From an uncultured Flavobacteriia bacterium (GTDB taxonomy: Bacteria; Bacteroidota; Bacteroidia; Flavobacteriales_D; Crocinitomicaceae), in assembly GCA_903928365.1 (NCBI GenBank), contig CAIYQV010000444.1, forward strand, positions 1 through 9,826: a DNA stretch of 9,826 bases, in the 5' to 3' direction. Shown here one piece after another: positions 1 to 6,014 of this stretch (its first letter is position 1; each line of letters begins with the position of its first letter). A program made the translations under genes and the position numbers. The notes beneath the pieces are model-generated. The model saw nothing but the letters and a program-made list of their open reading frames with translations, was not told the DNA's origin and searched no databases.

Positions 1-246
1 CAGGAAAAATTTGACTTCGTGGTGAGTCGAGCGGTTACAGCGATGCCCGAATTCCTTAAATGGACAAAGGGTAAATTTCTTTCTAAAAAAAATCACAGTC
101 TTCCCAATGGAATCCTTTATCTAAAGGGGGGCGATCTTAAGGAGGAACTTAAAGGAATTAAGGGAGTTAAAATATTCCCTGTACCGACATTCTTCAGCGG
201 AGAATTCTTTGAAACCAAGGCGGTAGTTTACGTTCCTTCGAACTAA
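1..246 (+). CDS. rsmG: 16S rRNA (guanine-527-N7)-methyltransferase RsmG, C-terminal part
   Basis: This is the 3' end of a gene whose start lies left of the window; 81 codons are visible in frame 1, ending in TAA at 244-246. The product is the SAM-dependent methyltransferase that makes m7G527 in 16S rRNA, a cytoplasmic rRNA-maturation step. The visible part begins with FDFVVSRAV, the segment in RsmG proteins that follows the SAM-binding core. Next come the LPNG and YLKGGDL motifs typical of Bacteroidota members, and a final beta-rich segment with FETKAVVYV. An apparent GTG start at 19 is internal to this reading frame and is not a real start. cysC follows 29 bp downstream on the same strand. 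Family assignment rests on recognised C-terminal motifs; the catalytic N-terminal half cannot be examined here. Confidence 0.88.
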   Translation, partial: QEKFDFVVSRAVTAMPEFLKWTKGKFLSKKNHSLPNGILYLKGGDLKEELKGIKGVKIFPVPTFFSGEFFETKAVVYVPSN

Positions 247-261
247 CTATCTGATTTTTCA

Positions 262-269
262 TACCTTTG
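262..269 (+). promoter_or_regulatory. Bacteroidota -7 promoter element for cysC
   Basis: TACCTTTG matches the Bacteroidota housekeeping -7 consensus TAnnTTTG exactly. A TTCG at 237-240 (one mismatch to the -33 TTTG box) sits 21 bp upstream, an acceptable spacing. The element ends only 6 nt before the cysC ATG, so a transcript starting here would have almost no 5' leader. Promoter activity is inferred from the motif alone. Confidence 0.5.
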
Positions 270-275
270 TTTGCT

Positions 276-863
276 ATGAATAACCTCACTGAGCACCACT
301 TTACGGTCGATCGACCAAAAAGATCCGACCTTAATAAACATCAATCTTTTCTCGTTTGGTTCACCGGGCTTTCAGGAAGCGGAAAATCCACTCTTGCTAA
401 TTTGCTTGAATCGAAATTACATGGTAAAGGTACACACACATACCTCCTGGATGGAGACAATATCCGTCTTGGACTGAACAAAGACCTTGGATTCACCGAG
501 AACGACCGAAGCGAGAATCTCAGAAGGATTGGTGAAGTTGGAAAACTGATGGTAGATGCAGGTATTGTAACCATCGCCGCATTTGTCTCACCATTCGAGC
601 AAGACCGTAAAATGGTTCAAGAGATCCTGGGCAAAGAAAATTACATTGAGATCTTTGTGAGTACACCACTGGAGGAATGCATCCGAAGAGATGTTAAAGG
701 TTTGTATAAGCGCGCATTAAACGGCGAGATACCTTATTTCACAGGTGTCTCTTCCCCCTATGAAGCACCTGAAAACCCTGATTTGATCATAGACACTACA
801 AACCTGGACTTTGACACATGTCTCGAGAAAATTTATCAGTTGATCCAAACCCATTTAAAATGA
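276..863 (+). CDS. cysC: Adenylylsulfate (APS) kinase CysC
   Basis: A 195-residue cytoplasmic kinase that phosphorylates the 3'-OH of adenosine 5'-phosphosulfate with ATP to give PAPS, the donor for sulfate reduction or sulfotransferases. Walker A is GLSGSGKS at residues 31-38. DGDNIR is at 59-64, followed by the APS-binding stretch GFTENDRSENLRR at 72-84. FVSPFEQDR at 103-111 carries Ser105, aligned with the Ser that E. coli CysC uses as phospho-intermediate. The C-terminal part has the conserved KGLY and PYEAPENPD segments. Length is usual for a stand-alone CysC. The ATG at 276 is chosen over a TTG nine bases upstream; the N-terminal extension before the P-loop is normal for the family. Its TGA (861-863) overlaps the cysQ ATG. 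CysD/CysN sulfurylase genes are not in this window. Confidence 0.95.
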   Translation: MNNLTEHHFTVDRPKRSDLNKHQSFLVWFTGLSGSGKSTLANLLESKLHGKGTHTYLLDGDNIRLGLNKDLGFTENDRSENLRRIGEVGKLMVDAGIVTIAAFVSPFEQDRKMVQEILGKENYIEIFVSTPLEECIRRDVKGLYKRALNGEIPYFTGVSSPYEAPENPDLIIDTTNLDFDTCLEKIYQLIQTHLK

Positions 864-1654
864 ATGAACTTTTGCGCCTGGCGATGCAAGCGGCACTCGA
901 TGCCGGAGCAGAGATTCTTAAAATTTATGAAACTGAAGACTTTGGAATTGAACTGAAGGAAGACGAATCACCTTTAACCAAAGCTGATCTTGCCTCAAAC
1001 AAAGTCATCACCTCTCTTCTTAAAACGACAGACATTCCAATCTTATCTGAAGAAGGCCGGCATCACCCCTATTCTGAGCGCAAGGATTACAAGCAACTTT
1101 GGATTGTTGACCCCATAGATGGAACGAAGGAATTCATCAAACGCAATGGTGAATTTACAGTTAATATTGCGTTGACAGAGGAAGGCTCGCCAATTCTTGG
1201 AGTGATCTATGTGCCGGTTCTTAAAGAATTATATTTCGCAAGTGCTGGAGAAGGTTCTTTCAAAACTTCGCAGGTCAACCCGAATTCAACGTTGGATACG
1301 ATCATTAACAATGCTAACAAGCTCCCCTTGGATCTTCCAAAAGAAGCATACACCGTTGTGGCAAGCCGATCACATTTAACTGCGGATACGACTGATTTTA
1401 TTGAAAAACTTAAAAAAACACATGGCGTCATCGAACTTATTTCGAAAGGGAGCTCATTAAAACTTTGTTTAGTGGCAGAAGGTAGTGCCGATTGCTATCC
1501 TCGATTTGCTCCTACGATGGAGTGGGACATCGCTGCCGGTCATGCCATCTGCAAGTACGCAGGTGTAGAAGTGATTGACTTAGAGACTAAAAGGAGTATG
1601 CGATACAATCGTGAGGAACTAAGAAACAATTGGTTCTTAATTCAAAGAAACTGA
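860..1654 (+). CDS. cysQ: 3'(2'),5'-bisphosphate nucleotidase CysQ
   Basis: A 264-residue Mg2+-dependent, Li+-sensitive-type phosphatase of the inositol monophosphatase superfamily. It hydrolyses 3'-phosphoadenosine 5'-phosphate (PAP) to AMP and so clears the by-product of PAPS use. The family motifs are present in order: ESPLTKAD at residues 36-43, SEE with metal ligand Glu64 (63-65), WIVDPIDGTKEF at 81-92 with ligands Asp84 and Asp87, and EWDIAAGHA near residue 221 with Asp223. The ATG at 860 overlaps the cysC stop (ATGA), which suggests translational coupling. A TTG start at 818 would lie deep inside cysC and only add a non-conserved extension, so it is rejected. The stop TGA (1652-1654) directly abuts the stop of the convergent minus-strand gene. 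Other superfamily activities (inositol or fructose bisphosphate) are less likely given the motif spacing and the cysC neighbour. Confidence 0.94.
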   Translation: MNELLRLAMQAALDAGAEILKIYETEDFGIELKEDESPLTKADLASNKVITSLLKTTDIPILSEEGRHHPYSERKDYKQLWIVDPIDGTKEFIKRNGEFTVNIALTEEGSPILGVIYVPVLKELYFASAGEGSFKTSQVNPNSTLDTIINNANKLPLDLPKEAYTVVASRSHLTADTTDFIEKLKKTHGVIELISKGSSLKLCLVAEGSADCYPRFAPTMEWDIAAGHAICKYAGVEVIDLETKRSMRYNREELRNNWFLIQRN

Positions 1655-1660
1655 TCAGTT
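1649..1660. other. 12-bp perfect palindrome holding two opposing stop codons
   Basis: AACTGATCAGTT is its own reverse complement. It contains the cysQ TGA (1652-1654) and, on the other strand, the TGA of the neighbouring gene (1657-1655), with no base between them. Having no loop and no T-run, it is not an intrinsic terminator. The symmetry may simply follow from two abutting TGA codons (TGATCA) plus three matching flanking bases on each side. Confidence 0.6.
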
Positions 1661-2194
1661 CAGTTTGTATTTTTTGAAGAATGCATCCCAATTCCATACG
1701 AAGTTGGACATGACCTCATCCATTCTTTTTAGGAACAACGGATTTGGAGCCTGCATTCTTCTGAAATACTCATCCTGATATTCATTCAGATTGTATTTGT
1801 AGAATACCGCTTTGGACATTCCGTAGATCATGTTTTTTGAAGGATGGTTGACTTTGGTGATGAAATTCTGATATTCACGTATCATTTTTGTAAACTCGAC
1901 TTCCTGTATGTTGTATATCTTGGAAAGTTTTTCAAAAATGATCTTTTCAACGCGTCCTGCTTGCTCGGCATCAAAGGTACTTTCCAAATAAGATAAATTT
2001 CCCACTATTACGATCAAGCCAAATTCACCGTGATCATTCACATTGATCGCTGGAGAGTTCACAAATGCAACATCCTCATTAATCAGCTGAGCAACTTCCT
2101 TGAATCCGTTGTCAACAGTATCAAAAATGGCATTGATGAAAATATTGGCAACCTGGTTGTCAGATAATTTTCGTTTCAGGATCGTACCAAGCAT
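1655..2194 (-). CDS. Conserved-looking hypothetical protein, 179 residues, family not recognised
   Basis: I do not recognise this protein. It is soluble-looking, with no signal peptide or membrane span. It opens with an amphipathic helix-rich part (residues 1-45), followed by a short beta-like stretch containing HGEFGLIVIVGN. A charged helical middle comes next, then a distinctive aromatic tail (about 140-179) with FRRMQAPNPLFLKRMDEV and FVWNWDAFFKKYKLN. The ATG at 2194 is preferred over an in-frame TTG at 2227 because a perfect TAnnTTTG element overlaps that TTG, which would put the transcript start downstream of it. The gene is divergent from the P-type ATPase and abuts cysQ tail to tail. 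Codon use resembles its neighbours, so I see no sign of recent transfer. The clean long frame and the promoter support a real gene; its role is unknown. Confidence 0.8.
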   Translation of the reverse strand: MLGTILKRKLSDNQVANIFINAIFDTVDNGFKEVAQLINEDVAFVNSPAINVNDHGEFGLIVIVGNLSYLESTFDAEQAGRVEKIIFEKLSKIYNIQEVEFTKMIREYQNFITKVNHPSKNMIYGMSKAVFYKYNLNEYQDEYFRRMQAPNPLFLKRMDEVMSNFVWNWDAFFKKYKLN

Positions 2195-2224
2195 CTTTAA
2201 CAGTTTGTTGTTATTCGTTAAATA

Positions 2225-2232
2225 CAAATTTA
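2225..2232 (-). promoter_or_regulatory. Bacteroidota -7 promoter element for the hypothetical gene
   Basis: Read on the minus strand this is TAAATTTG, an exact TAnnTTTG match. A transcript from it would begin near 2219 and give a leader of about 25 nt before the ATG at 2194. A minus-strand TTTG (2251-2248) lies 15 bp upstream, closer than the usual -33 spacing, so the upstream half of the promoter is weak. Confidence 0.45.
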
Positions 2233-2284
2233 AAATTCAAAGCCTCTCAAACCTAGCTAACTGAATGGTAGGTTATCAACTAAG

Positions 2285-2315
2285 TTTTCAACAGATTGAA
2301 CTTTTTTGTTGAAAA
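2285..2315. repeat. 9-bp perfect inverted repeat, 13-nt spacer, possible operator
   Basis: TTTTCAACA (2285-2293) is repeated as its exact reverse complement TGTTGAAAA (2307-2315). It lies between the two divergent genes and its right arm covers the putative -33 box of the ATPase promoter. That placement would suit a repressor operator. A weak RNA hairpin is the alternative, but the stem is AT-rich and no gene ends here. The function is inferred. Confidence 0.4.
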
Positions 2316-2338
2316 AGACCCGTACTTCATTGTATTTG
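2305..2338 (+). promoter_or_regulatory. Putative promoter of the P-type ATPase operon
   Basis: A TTTG at 2305-2308 is followed after 22 bp by TGTATTTG (2331-2338), one mismatch from TAnnTTTG. Initiation would fall near 2344, leaving a leader of about 47 nt before the ATG at 2391. The match is imperfect, so this is a candidate only. Confidence 0.35.
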
Positions 2339-2390
2339 ATTAGAAATATACACAAAAAATGAATTGGTTCAAGGCTTAAAAATAAAACCC

Positions 2391-4880
2391 ATGTCAAAAG
2401 GTTTAAGTTCTGAAACTGCTCAAGAAAAACTCCGGCAATACGGACTGAATGAATTGAGTCCGGAATCCACAAAATCAACCCGGAGAATTCTAAGGGATGT
2501 CCTCACAGAGCCTATGATCTTTTTATTGATCTGCTGTTCAGCCCTGTATTTTGTTATCGGCGAAAGGATTGAATCCATTGTGCTTTTTTTAATGATCGGA
2601 ATGATTGTTTTGATCTCGGTATTTCAACGTGTAAGATCTGAAAAAGCACTTGAAAAACTAAGAGAACTGGCATCTCCCCGTGCCTTGGTACTGAGAGATG
2701 GAAAACCTACACGTATTCCTGGAAGAGAGGTCGTCCCACATGATGTCTGTATTCTTTCAGCTGGCGACCGCATACCTGCAGATGGCAGATTGCTCAATGC
2801 CACAAATCTGTTGGTCAATGAAGCGATCTTAACGGGAGAATCACAACCTGTTGTCAAAACAACTACAGAAGAAAACCAATTCCTCTATGCCGGGACCATG
2901 GTTTTAAACGGTGTGGGAATGCTATTCGTCACGGATACAGGAGACGCTACCAAATTCGGACAGATCGGGAAGAGCTTGCATAGGGTACAAAAGACACAAA
3001 CCCCTTTGCAAAAAGCAGTAAAACGAATTGTGAGAATCATGGGGACTGTAGCGCTTTCCGTTTCTCTTGGACTCACTTTAATGGTCTTTTTGCGTCAGCA
3101 TAATTTGACGAATGCGCTCTTAAGTGGACTAGCAACTTCCATGGCTTTGATCCCGGAGGAATTCCCGGTTATCTTGACCGTTTTTCTTGCTTTAGGAGCT
3201 TGGAGACTTTCCAGAGTAAACGTACTCACCCGTGACCCAGCTGTAATAGAGACACTAGGTTCAGCAACTGTGCTTTGCGCCGATAAAACAGGCACCATTA
3301 CACAAAACGATATGGCATTGAAATATGTTGCTGATTTCAACCATTTTTATGAACTGAACCAGAAACCGGAAGCGCACTACATCGAGATGTTACACGACAC
3401 CTTCATGGCATCCGATCCAAACAGTATCGACCCAACAGAGAAAGGCATTCGTAAATCATTGGTTTTAATGGGTTTTAAAGCGCAGAACCCCTTAGAAACT
3501 CAACCGTTCGATCATGCCAAGAATTACTCTTCCTTTTGTTATACTGAAGAAGGAAAATGGGTCCAATACATCAAAGGAGCTCCAGAAAAACTAATACGGC
3601 TTTGTCAACTTAGTACAACACAACAAAAAAGCCTCGAAATTCAGTTAACCCATTTAACTTCCAATGGATTCAGAGTATTGCTCGTAATGAAAACCTTTTC
3701 CAAAGAGCCCTTTTCTTTGAATTCTAAAAAACCTGGTCAGTTCGTGTGTTTGATCGCATTGGAAGACCCGATAAGAAAAGAGGTTCCCGAGGCGATTAGA
3801 GAATGTCATTCTGCAGGAATCAATGTAATCATGATGACTGGAGATCATTCTAATACGGCAGCGTATATCGGAAAACAAATAGGACTTCAGACAGAAGAAG
3901 TGCTCTCCGGAAAAGAACTCATGGAGCTCAACGATCAGGAACTATTTTACAAGTTAAAAAAAGTACAAGTCATTTCACGTGTAGAACCGGCGCACAAACT
4001 TAGAATTGTCAAATTATTACAACGGCGAAAACACATCGTTGCCATGACCGGTGACGGGGTTAATGACGCGCCCTCACTAAAAGCGGCCCATATTGGAATT
4101 GCCATGGGAAACAAGGGGACGGACGTTGCACGAGAAGCAGCATCACTGGTATTGTTAGACGATAATTTTGCATCTATTGTAGGTGGAATCAAAATGGGCA
4201 GACGCATCGCGGATAATATAGAAAAAGCGATGTCTTATGCTTTGGCGGTTCATATTCCGATCATCGGATTAGCATTGAGTCCAATGTTCTCTGCGCAATT
4301 CCCTATATTACTTCTACCGATTCACATCGTCTTCATGGAACTAGTTATCGACCCCGTTTCGAGTGTCGCGTTTGAAAGCGAACAAATGGAGGACAAACTC
4401 ATGACAGATCCACCAAAACGAAACTCCAAAAATTTATTTACTAAGAAAGCATTTTCCAACAGTATTTTGGAAGGCACCCTGATCTTTGGATGTGTATTAT
4501 CTTCCTTTTTCTTCCACGCAAAAAACACGGATATTGCGGAAGTACGAGCTATCTGTTTTTTCACTTTGATTACCTGCAATGTGCTCCTAGCCCTTTCTAA
4601 ACTTTCCCGAAATGCAACTATTTTTCAAATCATACGCCTTCATAATCCAATAGCTAAGATGATACTTTCTGTCTCATTCATCCTATCAATTCTTTGCCTT
4701 TTTGTGCCATTCCTCCAAAATCTATTCGAATTCAAATCTCCCAACGGCTGGTATTTTTTACAGTCGCTTTTTAGCTCATTGATCCTTTTAATTTTGTTAG
4801 AAATCATCAAAAGATGGAAACGAGAAAAACATTCAAAAGTGCATTATCCGGAAAAGAGTTTCCAGATGAAGAAAAAATAA
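2391..4880 (+). CDS. P2-like cation-translocating P-type ATPase (COG0474 type), ion unknown
   Basis: An 829-residue inner-membrane ion pump with about ten predicted helices. It has an N-terminal cation-ATPase domain, then actuator motif TGES at 148-151, and M4 motif PEEFP at 255-259. The phosphorylation motif is DKTGT with Asp298, and nucleotide binding is marked by KGAPE at 395-399. MTGD (482-485) and TGDGVNDAP (553-561) follow, then six C-terminal helices. All catalytic residues are intact, so the pump should be active. The transport site differs from SERCA: by my alignment M5 has His621 and Ile624 where SERCA has Asn768 and Glu771, and M6 reads ELVIDP (650-655) with Glu650 and Asp654 at the Asn796 and Asp800 positions. 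A Ca2+ label is therefore unsafe. The ATG at 2391 is chosen over a TTG at 2364, since family proteins begin close to the GLSSETAQEKL segment. The last 67 bp overlap the DUF1003 gene. Confidence 0.93.
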   Translation: MSKGLSSETAQEKLRQYGLNELSPESTKSTRRILRDVLTEPMIFLLICCSALYFVIGERIESIVLFLMIGMIVLISVFQRVRSEKALEKLRELASPRALVLRDGKPTRIPGREVVPHDVCILSAGDRIPADGRLLNATNLLVNEAILTGESQPVVKTTTEENQFLYAGTMVLNGVGMLFVTDTGDATKFGQIGKSLHRVQKTQTPLQKAVKRIVRIMGTVALSVSLGLTLMVFLRQHNLTNALLSGLATSMALIPEEFPVILTVFLALGAWRLSRVNVLTRDPAVIETLGSATVLCADKTGTITQNDMALKYVADFNHFYELNQKPEAHYIEMLHDTFMASDPNSIDPTEKGIRKSLVLMGFKAQNPLETQPFDHAKNYSSFCYTEEGKWVQYIKGAPEKLIRLCQLSTTQQKSLEIQLTHLTSNGFRVLLVMKTFSKEPFSLNSKKPGQFVCLIALEDPIRKEVPEAIRECHSAGINVIMMTGDHSNTAAYIGKQIGLQTEEVLSGKELMELNDQELFYKLKKVQVISRVEPAHKLRIVKLLQRRKHIVAMTGDGVNDAPSLKAAHIGIAMGNKGTDVAREAASLVLLDDNFASIVGGIKMGRRIADNIEKAMSYALAVHIPIIGLALSPMFSAQFPILLLPIHIVFMELVIDPVSSVAFESEQMEDKLMTDPPKRNSKNLFTKKAFSNSILEGTLIFGCVLSSFFFHAKNTDIAEVRAICFFTLITCNVLLALSKLSRNATIFQIIRLHNPIAKMILSVSFILSILCLFVPFLQNLFEFKSPNGWYFLQSLFSSLILLILLEIIKRWKREKHSKVHYPEKSFQMKKK

Positions 4881-5515
4881 TTGCAGGTCAATTAAGAATT
4901 GCCATATTAAATCTCATTCAGAAAGATCATCCTGAACTAACGGATGATGATGCCATTTCTGTCAATGAACTCAATTATTACCGTGAAAAATACATTTCAT
5001 CTTTTGTGTCCGATAATCTCGATGAGTTGGGTGAAATGCGAGACAATGTCATTCAGTCAATGAAGGAACATTCTCTTCTTTCCAGTAAACTGGAAACAGA
5101 AGATAAATCAACTTTAACCATAGGACAGAAAGTGGCAGATCAAGTTGCAGAATTTGGTGGCAGCTGGACTTTTATTATTTGTTTTTTCAGTTTTCTGCTT
5201 TTATGGATCGTGGCCAACTTGTATTTTCTGGGAAAAAAGACGTTTGATCCATTCCCCTTCATCCTACTAAATCTAATTTTATCTTGCCTGGCAGCTATTC
5301 AAGCCCCCGTAATCATGATGAGTCAGAACAGGCAAGAACAAAAGGACCGTGAACGCGCAAAAAAAGACTTTATGATCAATTTAAAAGCGGAACTTGAAAT
5401 CAGGATACTTCACGAAAAACTGGATCACCTGATCATGCATCAGCAACAGGAACTCATTGAAATTCAAAAAATTCAAATTGATATGATGAATGATATTATC
5501 GCAAAAATAAAATAG
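4814..5515 (+). CDS. DUF1003 family membrane protein
   Basis: A 233-residue predicted inner-membrane protein. The soluble N-terminal part (1-100) contains SGKEFP (12-17) and NELNYYREKYI (51-61), both typical of longer DUF1003 proteins. The core begins at GQKVADQVAEFGGSW (104-118). Two helices follow, about 118-139 and 147-169, separated by a short FDPFPF loop, and then the signature QAPVIMMSQNRQ at 163-174. The last 60 residues are charged and heptad-like (KLDHLIMHQQQELIEIQ), probably a coiled coil. The ATG at 4814 is supported because the conserved N-terminal segment starts almost at once; the next Met is residue 75. The gene therefore begins 67 bp inside the ATPase gene, in another frame, and is probably translationally coupled to it. 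DUF1003 has no established biochemical function; a role as partner of the pump is inferred from this arrangement only. Confidence 0.9.
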   Translation: METRKTFKSALSGKEFPDEEKIIAGQLRIAILNLIQKDHPELTDDDAISVNELNYYREKYISSFVSDNLDELGEMRDNVIQSMKEHSLLSSKLETEDKSTLTIGQKVADQVAEFGGSWTFIICFFSFLLLWIVANLYFLGKKTFDPFPFILLNLILSCLAAIQAPVIMMSQNRQEQKDRERAKKDFMINLKAELEIRILHEKLDHLIMHQQQELIEIQKIQIDMMNDIIAKIK

Positions 5516-5612
5516 TTCATGAATGAATAGACTTTGTTCAAATATGGCACTATCATCGAGAATAAACATTGTAACAAGATTGGTGTTATTGAAAAGTTGT
5601 ATAAATTCAAAT

Positions 5613-5984
5613 ATGAAAATTGTTTACCTATCTCATATCGTAAATGTACTGGTTGCAGGAATGATGGGAACCCTATTATTTTTCAACTCAACTAGTCCCA
5701 TAATAGAAGTTTTTGGTGCCGAAAGTCCCGCAAGACAAATTCTTTCTTGCTTATACTTGTCTATTGCCGTTATGAGTAGTGTGGCTTTGGCTTCTAAAAA
5801 AAATATAATCAGGATAGCCATTGTCTTGTTCCCAATGCAAATAGTCTACAAACTTCTAACTCTGGTTGCTGTTTCAGACATATTAAATCCTGTTCCTTGG
5901 TCTAACTTAGCAATCAGTATTTTACATACGTACACACTCTATTTTATCTATAAGAATCATTTGCATGATCATAATTTAAAATAG
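5613..5984 (+). CDS. Small four-helix integral membrane protein, unrecognised
   Basis: A 123-residue very hydrophobic protein with four predicted helices, at about residues 3-24, 41-60, 64-87 and 97-113. A short loop after helix 1 carries IIEVFGAESPARQ, and the C-terminus is short and His-rich (HLHDHNLK). The shape resembles small DoxX/DUF4345-like membrane proteins of Bacteroidota, but I see no diagnostic motif. The ATG at 5613 is preferred; in-frame ATGs at 5544 and 5523 would add a polar, poorly hydrophobic extension of 23 or 30 residues. It lies 97 bp after the DUF1003 gene on the same strand and may be a third operon member or a separate unit. Its end is 30 bp from the end of the convergent phosphatase gene, with no hairpin between them. 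Confidence 0.7.
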   Translation: MKIVYLSHIVNVLVAGMMGTLLFFNSTSPIIEVFGAESPARQILSCLYLSIAVMSSVALASKKNIIRIAIVLFPMQIVYKLLTLVAVSDILNPVPWSNLAISILHTYTLYFIYKNHLHDHNLK

Positions 5985-6014
5985 CTCTTCGAAATAACCT
6001 TTTACCATCTGTAA

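Noticed and set aside
341..574. Minus-strand open frame of 77 codons inside cysC
   Set aside because: It lies wholly antisense to conserved cysC motifs and has low-complexity Ser/Pro/Arg composition; a shadow frame.
1649..1660. Palindrome as a bidirectional terminator
   Set aside because: It has no loop, a short stem and no flanking T-run, so it is unlikely to form a functional terminator hairpin.
2271..2282. TTATCAACT resembling a DnaA box
   Set aside because: It differs from TTATCCACA at two positions and is isolated, with no box cluster, dnaA/dnaN genes or AT-rich unwinding region.
2257..2478. Minus-strand 73-codon open frame across the ATPase promoter and 5' end
   Set aside because: It runs antisense into the conserved ATPase N-terminus, and a better divergent gene (1655-2194) already occupies the minus strand nearby.
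3095..4579. Several minus-strand open frames inside the P-type ATPase gene
   Set aside because: All are antisense to conserved ATPase motifs, show no family resemblance and have no promoter-like elements assigned to them.
5516..5612. Possible upstream starts (5523, 5544) for the small membrane protein
   Set aside because: The added residues are not membrane-like, and the TA-to-TTTG spacing of the nearby motif (5528-5536) does not fit TAnnTTTG; the start at 5613 gives a compact four-helix protein.
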